The position numbers were made by a program, and so were the translations under genes. A DNA stretch of 64,000 bases from Promethearchaeota archaeon (lineage in GTDB: Archaea; Asgardarchaeota; Lokiarchaeia; Sigyniarchaeales; SOKP01), in the NCBI GenBank assembly GCA_016839555.1, contig JAEOUA010000011.1:1-64000 (forward strand), read 5' to 3'. Positions 55,853-64,000 of the stretch are shown here, piece after piece. Position 1 is the first letter of the stretch. Each line of letters begins with the position of its first letter. The notes under the pieces were generated by a model. It had not been told where the DNA came from, did not search any database, and worked only from the letters and a program-made list of their open reading frames with translations.

Positions 55853-56521
55853 CTAAAAAATGATTAATAATATATTATAGAAGCCGTGGCATATAATAAC
55901 AATAATTAAAGATTTACGGAATGATAGAAAGATTAATGAGATGATTATTCCTAAGGAAAAATAATAACCAAAATATGTAATTACAGTAGAGATGGGGACT
56001 AAAAATGGAGGAGTATGATATAATGCAAAAATTATGGAAGAAATTATAATACTCGCTCCATACTTAATCTTTTTTTTTAATTTCAAAATTAGAAAGCTCC
56101 GAAAGAAAGCTTCTTCTGATAATGCTACAATGGTTAGCTGTAAAATAATTAAAATAATTACTTGAAGCAAATTGGGTTGCAACACTTCAGTTGATATAGC
56201 ATTAATTTCTGCTTCGCTAACAAAACGTTTTCCAAATAAAATTTCTATTATCACACGAAAAAAGAGAAAAATATATGCCCCTATTAAAAATAAGACTGTT
56301 CCTAAAATCAAACCGATAATAATTTTTAATACTATTTTTAGAACAAAATCTTTAGATAATTTATATCTCTCTGGGTTTAAGAGTAAAATATTTTTAAGTT
56401 GTGTTCTAAGAGATGTTTTTTCAATCTTTGCTGTAATAAAAGCGGGAATGAAAATATATAATAATTCAAGGGGAGTTAATAAGATTAAAATCCATGGATT
56501 TTCTCCAAGTTGAATAGTCAT
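55853..56521 (-). CDS. CPBP-family intramembrane metalloprotease
   Basis: Hydrophobic helices occupy most of the 222 residues. The motif LSEEAFFRSFLI near residue 137 is the EExxxR site and FALYHTPPF near residue 167 supplies the catalytic histidine of CPBP/Rce1-like proteases. The final N- or H-containing motif is in VIICHGFYNIL. The family includes CaaX prenyl proteases and bacteriocin-immunity proteins. It lies about 170 bases upstream of the small GTPase gene on the same strand. Confidence 0.85.
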   Translation of the reverse strand: MTIQLGENPWILILLTPLELLYIFIPAFITAKIEKTSLRTQLKNILLLNPERYKLSKDFVLKIVLKIIIGLILGTVLFLIGAYIFLFFRVIIEILFGKRFVSEAEINAISTEVLQPNLLQVIILIILQLTIVALSEEAFFRSFLILKLKKKIKYGASIIISSIIFALYHTPPFLVPISTVITYFGYYFSLGIIISLIFLSFRKSLIIVIICHGFYNILLIIF

Positions 56522-56596
56522 TGTTATATTAAATTTAATGATAATAAATCAAAAAATCAAATAACCCATATGTATTTTTAAAAAAGATAATTTTAT

Positions 56597-57886
56597 TTGT
56601 ATTTAATGCTTTTAGGAGGAAAAAATTTCAGTAAAAAAGAGGAGTTTGTATCTCAATCAGAAGATCACAGAATTCAAAAGAAATTAGGATTAACTAAGGA
56701 AGAACTTTTATCAAAACATTTAAAAAATCTTGCATCTGAATGTAATGAAATCGAATCTTTAAAAAAGAAATTTGTTAATCTACTGATAAAACACGCAGAA
56801 GAATTAAATTTTAACAAATTTATAGAAAATCCGAATTACCATATCAAGGAAGGAGTTCTAAAAAAACAGGTAGAACCATCAAATATTAGAGGACTCAATG
56901 TTGTGAGTATTGACGGTAGTTCCGTGATCAAACGGTTTATGAATATTGACTTTTCTTTTTTAAAAGCCATAGCGGTAAAATATTATTTTCATAAGAATGA
57001 AGAGGCAAAAATTGAATATTTTCCAGATTTAAATGGATTTAACAATTATAACATCAAAGGAAACTTTATTAGTAAGAATGAGCGATATATAGAAGCAAAT
57101 ACCTCCTTAGATATGAATTTCATGGAAATTAAACTATTAAATAATTATATCCAACAATCTTCAGATATTGATATGATTATAATTGATGGTTCTGTGGTTG
57201 TGATGCCTATTAATTTAATCTTTTCTAAAGATCCCTTAATAAGTTATAAATATGACAATCTTTTAAAAGAATATCATAAATTATATGAAAATTGTCAAGA
57301 GAATCGAATAATTTTAATAGGCTCTATAAAAGACACCAGAACGTCAGCATTAAGCCATTTAATTAGAGACACAATACAATATTTAAAGCCAAATCATAAC
57401 CATTTAAGCGATTTTATTAAGATTAATTATCGTCAAATATTTAATTATTTCTCAGATTTAGATTTGTATAATCGTTTATTAAAAAAATATGAAAGAAGTT
57501 GTATCTTTAAATGTAAAAGAGAAATTGATAAAATTCGAGATACAGGAATTAAAAAAGAGATTCCCTATTATTTTCCTTTAGCATTTTATGCCTTTTATTT
57601 AAAGACAGCGAAATATGATTTACCATGTAGAATAGAATTTTTTATGGATGAACATCATAATTTTTCGGAAGCTTCAAGAAAAGCAGATTTAATATCTTCA
57701 ATTCTATTACCCATTTCCTCTTTAAATGAGCATTATGGTCTTCCTATTCCACAAATTGAAGCTCATAGACGAGCGGTATTCAAACCTCAAGAGGTTAATT
57801 TACTATTTAATTCTCTCCATCGTAAATTGAATAATTACGGAATAAATTTAGTAGAAAAAAGAAGAAATAGAAGACCTTTTAAATGA
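56597..57886 (+). CDS. NurA-domain nuclease, second copy
   Basis: After a helical N-terminal region of about 100 residues, NVVSIDGSSVIKRF near residue 100 holds the first NurA aspartate and DMIIIDGSVVVMP near residue 195 the second. RIILIGSIKDTRTSAL and the C-terminal LPIPQIEAHRRAVFK are also NurA hallmarks. The 429-residue product is more typical of archaeal NurA than the copy in the herA operon. No herA lies next to it. The ATG at 56606 is likelier than the TTG at 56597. It overlaps the convergent methyltransferase gene by 8 bases. Confidence 0.85.
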   Translation: MYLMLLGGKNFSKKEEFVSQSEDHRIQKKLGLTKEELLSKHLKNLASECNEIESLKKKFVNLLIKHAEELNFNKFIENPNYHIKEGVLKKQVEPSNIRGLNVVSIDGSSVIKRFMNIDFSFLKAIAVKYYFHKNEEAKIEYFPDLNGFNNYNIKGNFISKNERYIEANTSLDMNFMEIKLLNNYIQQSSDIDMIIIDGSVVVMPINLIFSKDPLISYKYDNLLKEYHKLYENCQENRIILIGSIKDTRTSALSHLIRDTIQYLKPNHNHLSDFIKINYRQIFNYFSDLDLYNRLLKKYERSCIFKCKREIDKIRDTGIKKEIPYYFPLAFYAFYLKTAKYDLPCRIEFFMDEHHNFSEASRKADLISSILLPISSLNEHYGLPIPQIEAHRRAVFKPQEVNLLFNSLHRKLNNYGINLVEKRRNRRPFK

Positions 57887-58547
57887 AAGGAATTTTGAGC
57901 TTGTTTAAAATAATATCTTCAAAAAAGATATGCTTTTTTCTCAGAATCTTATTTTTAAACCCTCTTTTTTTTATAAATTTATTTAATAAATCCAAATCCA
58001 TTCTAGTTGATGTTATATAATATATACATGAATTTGGATTATTATTTAAATAAATTGGAGCAAATTGAAGAAATTTTTTTAAAAGTTCGTATCCTTTTGG
58101 TCCACCATCCCAATTAGTGTCTTTTTTACTGAGAGAATATTTTTCCTTTATATCGAATGAGGGCAAATATGGAGGATTAAAAATCATTATATCAAAAGTG
58201 TTTTTTAGAGAATTTGGGAAAGAGTTAAATAGATCTGAATGAATATATTTTATACTATTTTCAAGATTATTTTCATTTTCATTCATTTTGGCACAATCAA
58301 TTGCCACTTTTAAAATGTCTGAAGCAAATATTTGAATATTAAACTTTTGCTTTTCTTTTATTAATAATGCGAAAAATATAGCAATAATTCCTGTTCCCGT
58401 TCCCATATCAAGGATATTTTTAACATTTTCAAGCGCAGTTTTATTAATAAAAATTTCTTTAAAATAATCCAGAAGAAGATAAGTATCTTCAGAAGGACTA
58501 TAGACATCTTTAGTGATGTATTTTATAATAGGATCTTGAAAATTCAT
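57879..58547 (-). CDS. HemK/PrmC-like N5-glutamine methyltransferase
   Basis: A class I SAM methyltransferase with LDMGTGTGIIAIFFA near residue 45 and the catalytic FNPPYLPSFD near residue 122 (NPPY), as in HemK/PrmC and eukaryotic Mtq2. At 222 residues it lacks the bacterial N-terminal domain, like archaeal forms that methylate the GGQ glutamine of aRF1 with a Trm112-like partner. Its ATG is 1 base after the ksgA stop, so the two are co-translated. Confidence 0.85.
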   Translation of the reverse strand: MNFQDPIIKYITKDVYSPSEDTYLLLDYFKEIFINKTALENVKNILDMGTGTGIIAIFFALLIKEKQKFNIQIFASDILKVAIDCAKMNENENNLENSIKYIHSDLFNSFPNSLKNTFDIMIFNPPYLPSFDIKEKYSLSKKDTNWDGGPKGYELLKKFLQFAPIYLNNNPNSCIYYITSTRMDLDLLNKFIKKRGFKNKILRKKHIFFEDIILNKLKIPFI

Positions 58548-58548
58548 C

Positions 58549-59409
58549 TTAATGGTTATATTGTTTTATTAAATCAAATGTTATTTCAGCTAAAGGAGGA
58601 AATTCCTCAAAATTAAATTGAGATAGTTTTTTATTTTGAATATTATTATATTCTAAATGCCCGTTAATTGCTCGTTTTTGAATATTAAGTTTTGGATATT
58701 GATTTTTTAAAAATAATTCTATGGCATTTATTATATTTTTATTTTTATAAGGCATTATTCCAGCAATAAATTCGAGGAAAAATTGTTGTTTTGAATCTTG
58801 GGTTAAAAAAGGATGAATGGAAGCTTTAGGTCTAATTTTAATTAATGAAAGTTTAATATTTGGTCTTGGATAAAACGCATTTTGAGGGATATTCAGCTGT
58901 GTAATAGGTTGCATGAAAGAATTGACTGTGACTGAAATTCGAGAAAAGTTTTTATAATTTTTTTTAGCAAAGATTCTATCTGCGATTTTTTTTTCAATAA
59001 TTAAAATTCCTTCTGGTGGATTGGAGTGAAAAAAAATTTTCTCAAAAAGTGGTCCAGTAATAGAATAGGGGGGATTTGATACAACTTTGTGATGCGGTGG
59101 TAATTCTGCTTTCAGAACATCTTTTTTTATTAGTTCAATATTGGGTACTTTTGTATATTTCCTTTTCAGGTATTTATAAAGAATAGGATCTAGTTCATAG
59201 GCATAAATCACTTTTGCTTTTTGAATGAGTTGATCAGTTAGAGTTCCTAATCCAGCTCCAATTTCCAAAACAATATCATTCTTAGAAAGATTAGATAATG
59301 TAATTATTTTCTTTAAAATGTATTCGTCAATTAAAAAATTTTGGCCTAATCTTTTTTTAGGAATGAAGTTTTTTTGGGCAAAAAGAAGCTCAATTTCTTC
59401 TTTATTCAT
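58549..59409 (-). CDS. ksgA: 16S rRNA adenine dimethyltransferase KsgA/Dim1
   Basis: RLGQNFLIDEYILKKI at the start, LEIGAGLGTLTDQLI for SAM binding and SNPPYSITGPLFEKI (NPPY) for the adenine pocket identify KsgA/Dim1. It dimethylates two adenines near the 3' end of 16S rRNA and gates small-subunit maturation. The length of 286 is normal. It sits in a translation-related run between DUF655 and HemK, a common archaeal order. Confidence 0.95.
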   Translation of the reverse strand: MNKEEIELLFAQKNFIPKKRLGQNFLIDEYILKKIITLSNLSKNDIVLEIGAGLGTLTDQLIQKAKVIYAYELDPILYKYLKRKYTKVPNIELIKKDVLKAELPPHHKVVSNPPYSITGPLFEKIFFHSNPPEGILIIEKKIADRIFAKKNYKNFSRISVTVNSFMQPITQLNIPQNAFYPRPNIKLSLIKIRPKASIHPFLTQDSKQQFFLEFIAGIMPYKNKNIINAIELFLKNQYPKLNIQKRAINGHLEYNNIQNKKLSQFNFEEFPPLAEITFDLIKQYNH

Positions 59410-59423
59410 CGTAAATAAAAAAT

Positions 59424-60077
59424 CTACTCATATCTTTTCGTTTTACTAAACAAATAGTATTTTATCCCTTCTCTTTGTAATTCTTTAATAATCCTTAAAG
59501 CAATTTGTTTTGCGGGATTTGAAATACTTGTTCGATCAGAAATATCTTGAAAAGTGACAAACTCAACTTTTCTCGATTCAAGAATTTCCCACATATGCTT
59601 TTGACCTATTCCTGGAATTAATTTCAGTGCATGCAAACGGGGTGTAATTGATGTTGATTTATTAAAGAAGGTAATGAACATTTCTTCATAATTTTGAATT
59701 TCCTTTTCTAATAATGGTTGGATTAAAGCTTTTGAAGTATTAGTCAAGTCATCGTAATCAATCTTTCTCAAAACTTTCCCAAGTTTATTATTATTTAGAA
59801 AATTTTCATATATATCTTTTTCTTGGACTTTAATATCAGATTCTCTATTAAATTCTACTTCATAGAGTACAAAATCAGGAAAAGTTAAAACTTGGGCCAG
59901 AGGTTTTTTTGCCCAGCTGGGCTTTGTATCATCTAAATGCCCATGCGGCAAGAGATCTAATATAATTACTTCTCGTTCTCTCTTTATAAATTGTTTTTTC
60001 TTGTAAGGTTTTTTTCTTCGATAGGATCCATTGTATGGTCTTCGATTTCTTCGATCTCTTGATCTTCTCGGGTCCAT
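59424..60077 (-). CDS. DUF655 family protein
   Basis: The product has an arginine- and lysine-rich N-terminus (RRSRDRRNRRPYNGSYRRKK), a beta-rich middle (REVIILDLLPHGHLDD, then VLTFPDFVLYEVEF) and a helix-hairpin-helix part LHALKLIPGIGQKHMWEIL. This combination is DUF655, found beside rpoF, rpl21e and ksgA in archaea. It probably binds RNA or DNA. The ATG at 60077 (MDPRRSRD) is preferred over a TTG at 60086. Confidence 0.9.
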   Translation of the reverse strand: MDPRRSRDRRNRRPYNGSYRRKKPYKKKQFIKREREVIILDLLPHGHLDDTKPSWAKKPLAQVLTFPDFVLYEVEFNRESDIKVQEKDIYENFLNNNKLGKVLRKIDYDDLTNTSKALIQPLLEKEIQNYEEMFITFFNKSTSITPRLHALKLIPGIGQKHMWEILESRKVEFVTFQDISDRTSISNPAKQIALRIIKELQREGIKYYLFSKTKRYE

Positions 60078-60265
60078 TTTTATCAATAATATACAATTTA
60101 TTTATAAAATTCATATATCAATTTTATTTGTATAAAATTCAATATTAAATTAGGAAATCATTTAAAAAATAACTTTAAACTAATTTATTTCTCAATATTA
60201 GAAATATATGAAATTATACTTAAAAATTATATACTCAACTTATGACTACTTTCAAGGGATTATCC

Positions 60266-60628
60266 TTAACCCTTAATTTCCTCGATTGTATAAAGAATTT
60301 CTTGAAGTTGCTCGTCAACTAGACTTTTACCAAACGCACTTTTCTCTAGAATCATTCGAAGTTCTGGCACAGTTTTTGGATCAATATTCACTATATTTAT
60401 AGCATATAAATCTTCAATTTCATATTTATTGATGAGAATTTCCTTTATTTTAATTGCATCTTTATGAGACATTTTCGAAAAAGTATTGACATAATCATAA
60501 GTAATTTCTTGGAAATGAGACATTCCTGCTTCCTCATCTATCTCCTCCATTTTTTCCTTTACATTTTCCATAATTTTTTTTACTTCCGGAATAGAAACCG
60601 ATTTTTCCCCTTTCCTCTCGTCTACCAT
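60266..60628 (-). CDS. rpoF: RNA polymerase subunit F (Rpb4)
   Basis: The 120-residue helical protein has the RpoF ending VNIDPKTVPELRMILEKSAF and the HRDC-like helices. RpoF pairs with RpoE as the archaeal Rpb4/7 stalk that aids promoter opening and termination. It lies 31 bases after rpl21e on the same strand, the usual archaeal order rpl21e-rpoF-DUF655-ksgA. Confidence 0.88.
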   Translation of the reverse strand: MVDERKGEKSVSIPEVKKIMENVKEKMEEIDEEAGMSHFQEITYDYVNTFSKMSHKDAIKIKEILINKYEIEDLYAINIVNIDPKTVPELRMILEKSAFGKSLVDEQLQEILYTIEEIKG

Positions 60629-60659
60629 ATATAATTACCCTTATTATTTGCTTTTATTT

Positions 60660-60965
60660 TCAAGTTGATTTGATATTTAAACCGCGTAAATGTTCTTTCC
60701 CAATTATTAACATTTTCTTTGACTTTCCCAAGGAAACTTCTACTTCATAACATCTTCCCCGCATTCCTATAATGGTTCCTGTCTTCCCATAATAGCGGCG
60801 ATGCGGTAATCCACGCTTATGTTGTGCGGGATCTCCAATAATCGCAACTTTTTCACCGATTTCATAATCAATTAAATACTTATCAATCGGATTTTGACCG
60901 CGCATTCGGGGAGATTTTCGATAAACTGATCTCGTCTTGCCACGATAACCCTTGTGTAAAGCCAT
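60660..60965 (-). CDS. rpl21e: Ribosomal protein L21e
   Basis: The sequence ALHKGYRGKTRSVYRKSPRM and the beta-barrel part YEIGEKVAIIGDPAQHKRGL with PHRRYYGKTG identify L21e. About 101 residues from the ATG at 60965; an upstream GTG at 60974 would add three residues and is less likely, since the family starts with M-A. It is part of the large ribosomal subunit. Confidence 0.95.
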   Translation of the reverse strand: MALHKGYRGKTRSVYRKSPRMRGQNPIDKYLIDYEIGEKVAIIGDPAQHKRGLPHRRYYGKTGTIIGMRGRCYEVEVSLGKSKKMLIIGKEHLRGLNIKST

Positions 60966-61296
60966 TTTGAGCACAATCTTGTACTTTTTTTTACTATCTT
61001 TTTTAATTAATTATGGTTTTTTTACTTTTTGGTTTTTATTATAATCTTTTTTATTCCTGGTTTGATTTGTGATTTCAAGGTCTAATTTTTAATTGTGATT
61101 ACTTCAGTAGAAGGGTCTGTTATTATACTCTTTTAACCTTTAGATATATTCCATTAGAGGCTTATGATTATTTGATTTAGGTATTACTATATTATTGTCA
61201 TTTAAAAAATTCTTAAACACCATACAGAATAATTTAGTTTGTAAATAAATGTGCAAAATAATAAATTTTATATTTTTTAGTTTGAAGAATATAAAC
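60966..61296. other. Divergent intergenic region
   Basis: About 330 bases between the divergent rpl21e and acyl-CoA dehydrogenase genes. It is AT-rich with no clear gene. A start at 61249 within it would add 16 non-conserved residues to the dehydrogenase and is not favoured. Confidence 0.45.
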
Positions 61297-62559
61297 ATGA
61301 AAAAAATAACTGGAGTAGATATCTTAGAGGACGAAATTAAAGAGAACTTAACGACACGAAATATTTATGAAATTTTTAATAATTTCATTATTCCTCTTAT
61401 CAGTGAAGAAGAACGAGATTTTTTAGAGAATGTTGAGGATTTTTTAATCAAAAAATTAGAGCCAAAAATAGATCTTAATAAGGATGTATATCCTCTTTTT
61501 CCTATTTTAGGGAAGAAAAATTATATTCAAAGATTAAATCAATACGGAGATACAGAGAGATTTGGGATGCGATATGAGATGCTATTAGCAATGGCGACCT
61601 CCATCATGGACCCAGAACTTGATTTAGCACGAGTAGTTTCAGGAGACATTTTTGCAAATCCTTTATTCCTGCATGGAAAAGGAGAACATATAGCTGAAGT
61701 TTTGGATAATGTAATGTCTGGTGAAAAAATTGGGTGTCTTTGTATTACTGAGAGAGAACACGGTTGCGATGCGGTAAATATGCAAACTACCATAGAAGAA
61801 TATGAAGATCATCTCATTCTCAACGGAGAAAAGGTTTATACTTCCAATGGTCCTATTGGAGACTATTTTCTGGTATTTGGAGTGTCCAATAAAAATGATC
61901 CTCGTGGTTCCATGTATCAAATTATAGCTGAGCGAGAAATGGAAGGAATCGAGGTCAATCGATTAGGCATTCAATCTATCCCTAGAGTTCAGGTAGGTCA
62001 GACAATATTCAATTCGGTAAAGATTCCAAAACAAAATGTTCTCGCAGCAAGAGGGCAAGGGTATAAGAATCTTTTTTCGGGATTAGTAGCGGAAAGAGAT
62101 GCGATAATAGGCTCAAGTCTGGGGATCGGTTGGTTGACAGCTATCACAGCATTGATATATACTAACCTTCATACACAATTTGGAAGACCAATTTATGATT
62201 TTCAAGCAGTCTCCTTTCCTATTGCAAAATTATTTACAGAACTTATGGCTGCCACGGAACTGGGATTTAAATCAGCATCGGAATATAGAAAAACTTTAAA
62301 ATATAGTGATCCAAAATTTATTAAATATAATGCCGCATTCAGCTCGGGAACAAAATTTCTTGCGTCAAATCTAGCCTATAAAATATCATACGAAACCCAA
62401 CAATTATGTGGAGGTATTGCATTTACAGATAATCTTCGTATTGATAAAGCGCTTGAAGTCTCTAAAGTTCAAGAAATCATTGGAGGTGCACGAAATATTC
62501 AATTATATTTAGTAAGCCGTGGAATAAGAGATATTGTGAAAAGATTAGCACTGCTTTAA
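61297..62559 (+). CDS. Acyl-CoA dehydrogenase
   Basis: The product shows the acyl-CoA dehydrogenase order: helical N-terminal part, CLCITEREHGCDAVNMQTT (FAD and substrate contact) near residue 157, the beta-domain LILNGEKVYTSNGPIGDYFL, and a helical C-terminal part with RDAIIGSSLGIG and QLCGGIAFTDNLRIDKAL. It oxidises acyl-CoA esters, passing electrons to an ETF-like carrier. The preferred start is the ATG at 61297. It stands alone here with no adjacent ETF or thiolase genes, so its substrate is open. Confidence 0.9.
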   Translation: MKKITGVDILEDEIKENLTTRNIYEIFNNFIIPLISEEERDFLENVEDFLIKKLEPKIDLNKDVYPLFPILGKKNYIQRLNQYGDTERFGMRYEMLLAMATSIMDPELDLARVVSGDIFANPLFLHGKGEHIAEVLDNVMSGEKIGCLCITEREHGCDAVNMQTTIEEYEDHLILNGEKVYTSNGPIGDYFLVFGVSNKNDPRGSMYQIIAEREMEGIEVNRLGIQSIPRVQVGQTIFNSVKIPKQNVLAARGQGYKNLFSGLVAERDAIIGSSLGIGWLTAITALIYTNLHTQFGRPIYDFQAVSFPIAKLFTELMAATELGFKSASEYRKTLKYSDPKFIKYNAAFSSGTKFLASNLAYKISYETQQLCGGIAFTDNLRIDKALEVSKVQEIIGGARNIQLYLVSRGIRDIVKRLALL

Positions 62560-62661
62560 CATCTTTATTTGAAATTATAACTTATATGATAAGTGAATTT
62601 ACGATTCTTGGGAAAATTTTTAGTGTTAAGATTAATAACTTCATGCGACATTTGGTATTCG

Positions 62662-64000
62662 TTAATAATCTATAGCAATGACATCTAATGTTTTACAATT
62701 CAGAGTAAACCCAAAAATTTCACTAAAAGAGGGAGTAGTTCTTCCATCATCACTTGTAATCAACTCTTTTATATAAGTTCCCCCTTGAGTCTGTATAATA
62801 AATTCAAATAAATTGGGTTCTATATAGGAGCCTTCAATTTTATAGATCTTTTTGTTTCTCACCTTATTAGCCCTTCGATGGGCAACTCGTTGAGGAGTTT
62901 TTTGATGAATAATTTCTCCTTCAATAATTTTCTTTAATTGCCGTAATTTTTCGTCGAAGTCAATTTTGTCTATTTCTTTATTTGCTTCTATCAGAGCTTT
63001 ATATGTTTTTGTGGTATTTTTTGCATCTTGCTTAATATTTATGACTTTATCTTTATTGCTATGCGCTAAATCATTAATTTCTACTTTTCCTTTATTCAGA
63101 GTATTAACTTCTTCTTTTAATCTAGGTAAGTCTAAGGTTCTTATTTTTGAATTTATAAGTTCTAAGATAAATGGTCTTCCAGAACCTAGCATTCTCACAT
63201 CGATATCTTCTCTTCCAGCTCCGTGAAATTTGGAACTATCCGCGCGAGCTGCTTTAAGAAATGGCAAACTAATCAACTCCTCGACACTTGTTTGATACAT
63301 TTTACCCGTATAATTACAATATTCACAACCTGCCCCATCACACTTACTACAAGGCCATCGTGTCTGAGGTATCCCTCTTATAAGTTTTCTATATCTTCCA
63401 TAAATAAAGAGGGATCGAATTAATAAATTTACAGAAAATGATTCATATCCAAGAGAACAAATGATTGTTAAATGGGGATAGGTAAATTCTGTCGGTTTCT
63501 CAAGAATAGATGATAATAATTTTCCTAATTCTCTATTAAAATGAGATTTAAATGATTCTGCTTCAAAAAGATTTAATTTTGCTTTAAATCGATCTTCTTT
63601 ATTCCCAATTTCTGGATTAAGACTTGTCCCTACCAAAAAATTATGGAACTCAATCCCCTTAATTTCCTCTAAAATTGGATTTATATATGAGTTCAACTCT
63701 TGAAATATATTATTACACAAGTAGCATTTTTTTTCAGGAGTTCTAATATTGTATTCATATCCCTCTTTTTCTAATACTTTTTGAGCAGGAACGAAGTATG
63801 CACATTCTGCTAATATTTTCAAAGTTTTTAATGCATCTTCTCTTGCTGTTTCGTCTCCCGAAAGATAATTTTTATGAGATTCCATTACTTGAGTGAGAAG
63901 CAGTGCCTCTCCTCTTTCTTTATTTGTTGTTTGTGTACTTAATAAAGAAAAACATCGTCCTAAACAATACAGACAGATATATCGTTCCTTGTAAATTTGT
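62662..64000 (-). CDS. pus10: tRNA pseudouridine synthase Pus10, N-terminus beyond window
   Basis: SSKFHGAGREDIDVRMLG near residue 190 of the visible M-start frame carries the catalytic aspartate of Pus10, and WPCSKCDGAGCEYCNYTG provides a zinc-type cluster. The frame is open to the right edge: from 63885 it continues upstream as YICLYCLGRC followed by TTNKERGEA, the N-terminal CxxC part of archaeal Pus10. So an ATG at 63885 is not the true start and the gene runs off the window. Pus10 makes pseudouridine at positions 54 and 55 of tRNA. Confidence 0.93.
   Translation of the reverse strand, partial: QIYKERYICLYCLGRCFSLLSTQTTNKERGEALLLTQVMESHKNYLSGDETAREDALKTLKILAECAYFVPAQKVLEKEGYEYNIRTPEKKCYLCNNIFQELNSYINPILEEIKGIEFHNFLVGTSLNPEIGNKEDRFKAKLNLFEAESFKSHFNRELGKLLSSILEKPTEFTYPHLTIICSLGYESFSVNLLIRSLFIYGRYRKLIRGIPQTRWPCSKCDGAGCEYCNYTGKMYQTSVEELISLPFLKAARADSSKFHGAGREDIDVRMLGSGRPFILELINSKIRTLDLPRLKEEVNTLNKGKVEINDLAHSNKDKVINIKQDAKNTTKTYKALIEANKEIDKIDFDEKLRQLKKIIEGEIIHQKTPQRVAHRRANKVRNKKIYKIEGSYIEPNLFEFIIQTQGGTYIKELITSDDGRTTPSFSEIFGFTLNCKTLDVIAIDY

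Noticed and set aside
1..64000. CRISPR arrays, complete insertion sequences, rRNA genes
   Set aside because: No regularly spaced direct repeats, transposase genes or rRNA-like sequence were seen.

Overview
The window is AT-rich archaeal chromosome, most likely from an Asgard archaeon of the Lokiarchaeia type. Archaeal markers are RNA polymerase subunit A split into A' and A'', RpoF, ribosomal proteins S27e, L44e, L30e and L21e, a histone, archaeal NusA, Pus10, core-MetE and the HerA-NurA-Mre11-Rad50 operon. Asgard flavour comes from a Ras/Rab-like GTPase, leucine-rich-repeat proteins and an integrin-like FG-GAP protein. The taxonomic placement is inference; no rRNA gene is present.

Bases 1-9.1 kb form a surface/accessory region. 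It holds an FG-GAP propeller protein cut by the left edge, a small helical protein whose gene start is tandemly duplicated, two near-identical 22-base palindromes, and a giant gene of about 2,100 codons that is now interrupted. The giant product starts with a membrane anchor and ends with residues that look like a PD-(D/E)XK nuclease. From 9.2 to 16.2 kb follow an LRR protein overlapping a GlmU-type nucleotidyltransferase, then an FAD oxidase of the alkyl-DHAP synthase type, a GlpC/HdrD-like Fe-S protein and an FGGY kinase.

Bases 16.2-20.9 kb are a gene graveyard with small genes: an FGGY kinase tail, a helix-turn-helix remnant, a possible GTPase tail, a radical SAM enzyme, several short orphan proteins, a hydrolase and a MazG-like pyrophosphatase. 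Bases 21.0-27.4 kb carry herA-nurA-mre11-rad50 for DNA end resection. Bases 27.4-31.1 kb are again accessory: a decayed antitoxin/nucleotidyltransferase-like pair, a DUF2283/DUF4258 pair whose second gene has an in-frame TAG, and a zinc-ribbon LRR protein.

Bases 31.2-39.7 kb are housekeeping: purC, purS-purQ-purL, S27e, core-MetE, L44e and pyrB. At 39.7-41.7 kb lies a winged-helix + ATP-cone + degenerate NrdD-like protein, a candidate nucleotide-sensing regulator. Bases 41.9-48.4 kb are the classic rpoA1-rpoA2-rpl30e-nusA-rps12-rps7 cluster. Then come a zinc-ribbon membrane protein, a ZIP transporter, a geranylgeranyl-reductase-family flavoprotein, a histone, a pentose module (lyxose isomerase plus GH127), a small GTPase beside a CPBP-family membrane protease, and a second NurA. 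The right end holds an HemK-like methyltransferase, KsgA, a DUF655 protein, RpoF, L21e, an acyl-CoA dehydrogenase and Pus10, which runs off the right edge.
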